Below, piece after piece: positions 63,051 to 64,000 of a stretch of 64,000 nucleotides of DNA (its first letter is position 1; each line of letters starts with the position of its first letter). Position numbers and translations under genes: made by a program. The notes under the pieces are model-generated. The model saw only the letters and a list, made by a program, of their open reading frames with translations, was not told where the DNA came from and ran no database searches. The stretch is taken from contig NZ_AP023065.1 of assembly GCF_016593235.1 (NCBI RefSeq), positions 1,054,001 through 1,118,000 on the forward strand, written 5' to 3'. This DNA is from Nitratiruptor sp. YY09-18. GTDB taxonomy: Bacteria; Campylobacterota; Campylobacteria; Campylobacterales; Nitratiruptoraceae.

Positions 63051-64000
63051 TTCTTGGCTGATTGGATAGAGTTGATGTAGCGATAGTCGATGGCTATATC
63101 ACGCTCTTTTGGTAGAGTGCGCGTAAGAGCTTGCAAAACGGTTTCAAAATCATCGAAGAGGTAGTTCGCCAAACTTCCAGGAATTGAGTTTATCTCATTG
63201 ACATAGACCTCATTCTCTTTGACAAAGAAATCGATGCGAATGAGTGCTCCACGAAAGAGAGGATAGTATATCTTTTTAAAACTCTCTATAATCTTCTCTC
63301 TCACTGGAGCCAAAAGCTCTGCCTCCTCTACATCACCGCTGCGACCAAAATCGAGATACTTCTTCTCAAAATCCAAAAACTCACCCTTTTGCGGCTCTTC
63401 GATTTTGGAGAGATACCAGTTGCCTAAAACTTCGCAACCAGCGAGATTGTACTCTTTGATTCCAGCAATAAATGGCTCAATGAGCACCTCATCATCAAAC
63501 TCAAATGCCACATCCAAAGCGTAGCTAAGCTCTTTGTCGTCATTGACAATACTTATTCCAATGCTACTACCAAGGCGTAAAGGCTTTACAATCACTGGAT
63601 ATGCAAATCGCAAAGGCTCAATATTCTCTTTGTGCATTATTTGATATTCAATTGTGTTAATTCCTAAATGTGCTAACAATAGCTTTGTAAAGAGTTTGTT
63701 GTAGCTAATAACACTCGCTTCTACTCTTGGACCAATATAGGGAATTTGATAAAAGTCGAAGAGTGATGCAAGTTTTCCATCCTCACCGTCAGCACCATGA
63801 ATAAGATTAATCGCTACATCAAAAGCGATGCGCTTCTCTTTCAAAAAGCCTTTTTGATAGAGTCCCCCTTTTTTGAGCTCAACTTGGGGCATTTTTTTGT
63901 ATTCTTGGGAACTAAAGAGCTTTGATTTGAGTTTTTTTGGATCGATGAGATAGAGATCACGCTCTTTATCGATAAAGACAAAAAGTGCATCTTTGATTTT
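63047..64000 (-). CDS. ddl: D-alanine--D-alanine ligase, partial (N-terminus beyond right edge)
   Basis: The frame is open through the edge: upstream of the Met at 63892 it continues with KDALFVFIDKERDLYLIDPKKL. It makes the D-Ala-D-Ala dipeptide used by MurF. VAINLIHGADGEDGKLASLF (about 27-46 from the Met), the ATP-grasp segments VIVKPLRLGSSIGISIV and VLIEPFIAGIKEYNLAGCEV, and the metal site IRIDFFVKENEVYVNEINSIPGSLANYLF are clear. About 317 residues are present; full length should be near 345. Confidence 0.95.
   Translation of the reverse strand, partial: KIKDALFVFIDKERDLYLIDPKKLKSKLFSSQEYKKMPQVELKKGGLYQKGFLKEKRIAFDVAINLIHGADGEDGKLASLFDFYQIPYIGPRVEASVISYNKLFTKLLLAHLGINTIEYQIMHKENIEPLRFAYPVIVKPLRLGSSIGISIVNDDKELSYALDVAFEFDDEVLIEPFIAGIKEYNLAGCEVLGNWYLSKIEEPQKGEFLDFEKKYLDFGRSGDVEEAELLAPVREKIIESFKKIYYPLFRGALIRIDFFVKENEVYVNEINSIPGSLANYLFDDFETVLQALTRTLPKERDIAIDYRYINSIQSAKK

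Overview
The window is a dense stretch of a Campylobacterota (epsilonproteobacterial) chromosome. It has no rRNA, tRNA, insertion sequence, prophage or CRISPR that I can see. The evidence is the gene content (a BioV-type pimeloyl-ACP esterase, a DUF2018/HP0242-like protein, a MurF with an N-terminal membrane domain, a COG3400 TrkA-like protein, a protease-dead FtsH paralogue) and local gene order. From memory, four blocks match Helicobacter pylori neighbourhoods: hemA-ispB-DUF2018; bioA-(PpiD-like)-ftsA-ftsZ; tgt-COG3400-aroB-mscS-mtaB-ftsH-like; and ddl-hydrolase-murF-HIT. Low GC and anabolic breadth suggest a free-living, perhaps vent-type member such as Nitratiruptor or a relative; the genus is not proven.

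Layout. 1-7444 (minus): one operon of overlapping or nearly abutting genes, bioA, rsmH, an FtsL-like protein, an RND pump, DUF2018, ispB and the start of hemA. 7516-11478 (plus): PpiD-like protein, ftsA, ftsZ. 11479-14773 (minus): mlaF-like ATPase, DUF4149 protein, prmC, Ste24-type protease. 14868-17568 (plus): ABC-F ATPase and corA. 17565-23175 (minus): thrC, cutA, argB, lpxK, a DegT-fold protein and DUF455. 23197-33977: alternating small operons with rny, ftsY, radA, cmoB, a CDF transporter, mlaE and acpS. 33978-41989 (minus): thiS, an ankyrin protein, then midA-tolC-argD-molybdoenzyme-adaptor, then pncB. 42036-43408 (plus): pncA, a DksA-like protein, fur. 43392-51766 (minus): an eight-gene overlapping operon (two tiny proteins, mog, bioV, ftsH-like, mtaB, mscS, aroB) preceded by COG3400. 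51792-54608 (plus): tgt, pdxJ, pdxA. 54595-64000 (minus): a frameshifted lipoprotein, MTH1187 protein, a membrane protein, MazG, HIT, TRAP permease, a 38-residue protein, murF, acyP, hydrolase, a 67-residue protein; then TRIC, a BaiN-like flavoprotein and ddl, which runs off the edge.

The genes are mostly housekeeping: cell division and wall (ftsA, ftsZ, FtsL-like, murF, ddl, rsmH), cofactors (bioA, bioV, pdxJ, pdxA, thiS, pncA, pncB, mog, hemA, ispB), RNA modification and decay (tgt, cmoB, mtaB, rny), envelope (lpxK, Mla parts, efflux parts, MscS) and amino acids (argB, argD, thrC, aroB).

The most unusual signals are translational. Two small exported proteins, at 33583-33977 and 54595-54773, are each interrupted by a -1 frameshift exactly at a canonical X XXY YYZ slippery heptamer with a zero-frame stop at most two codons later; the second also has a 7-bp stem-loop 4 nt downstream. 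All eight convergent gene junctions have zero spacing or overlap. Two divergent gene pairs, only 21 and 25 bp apart, appear to share one palindromic Shine-Dalgarno sequence. LpxK seems to begin upstream of any canonical start codon. A DegT-family protein lacks both PLP-anchoring residues.
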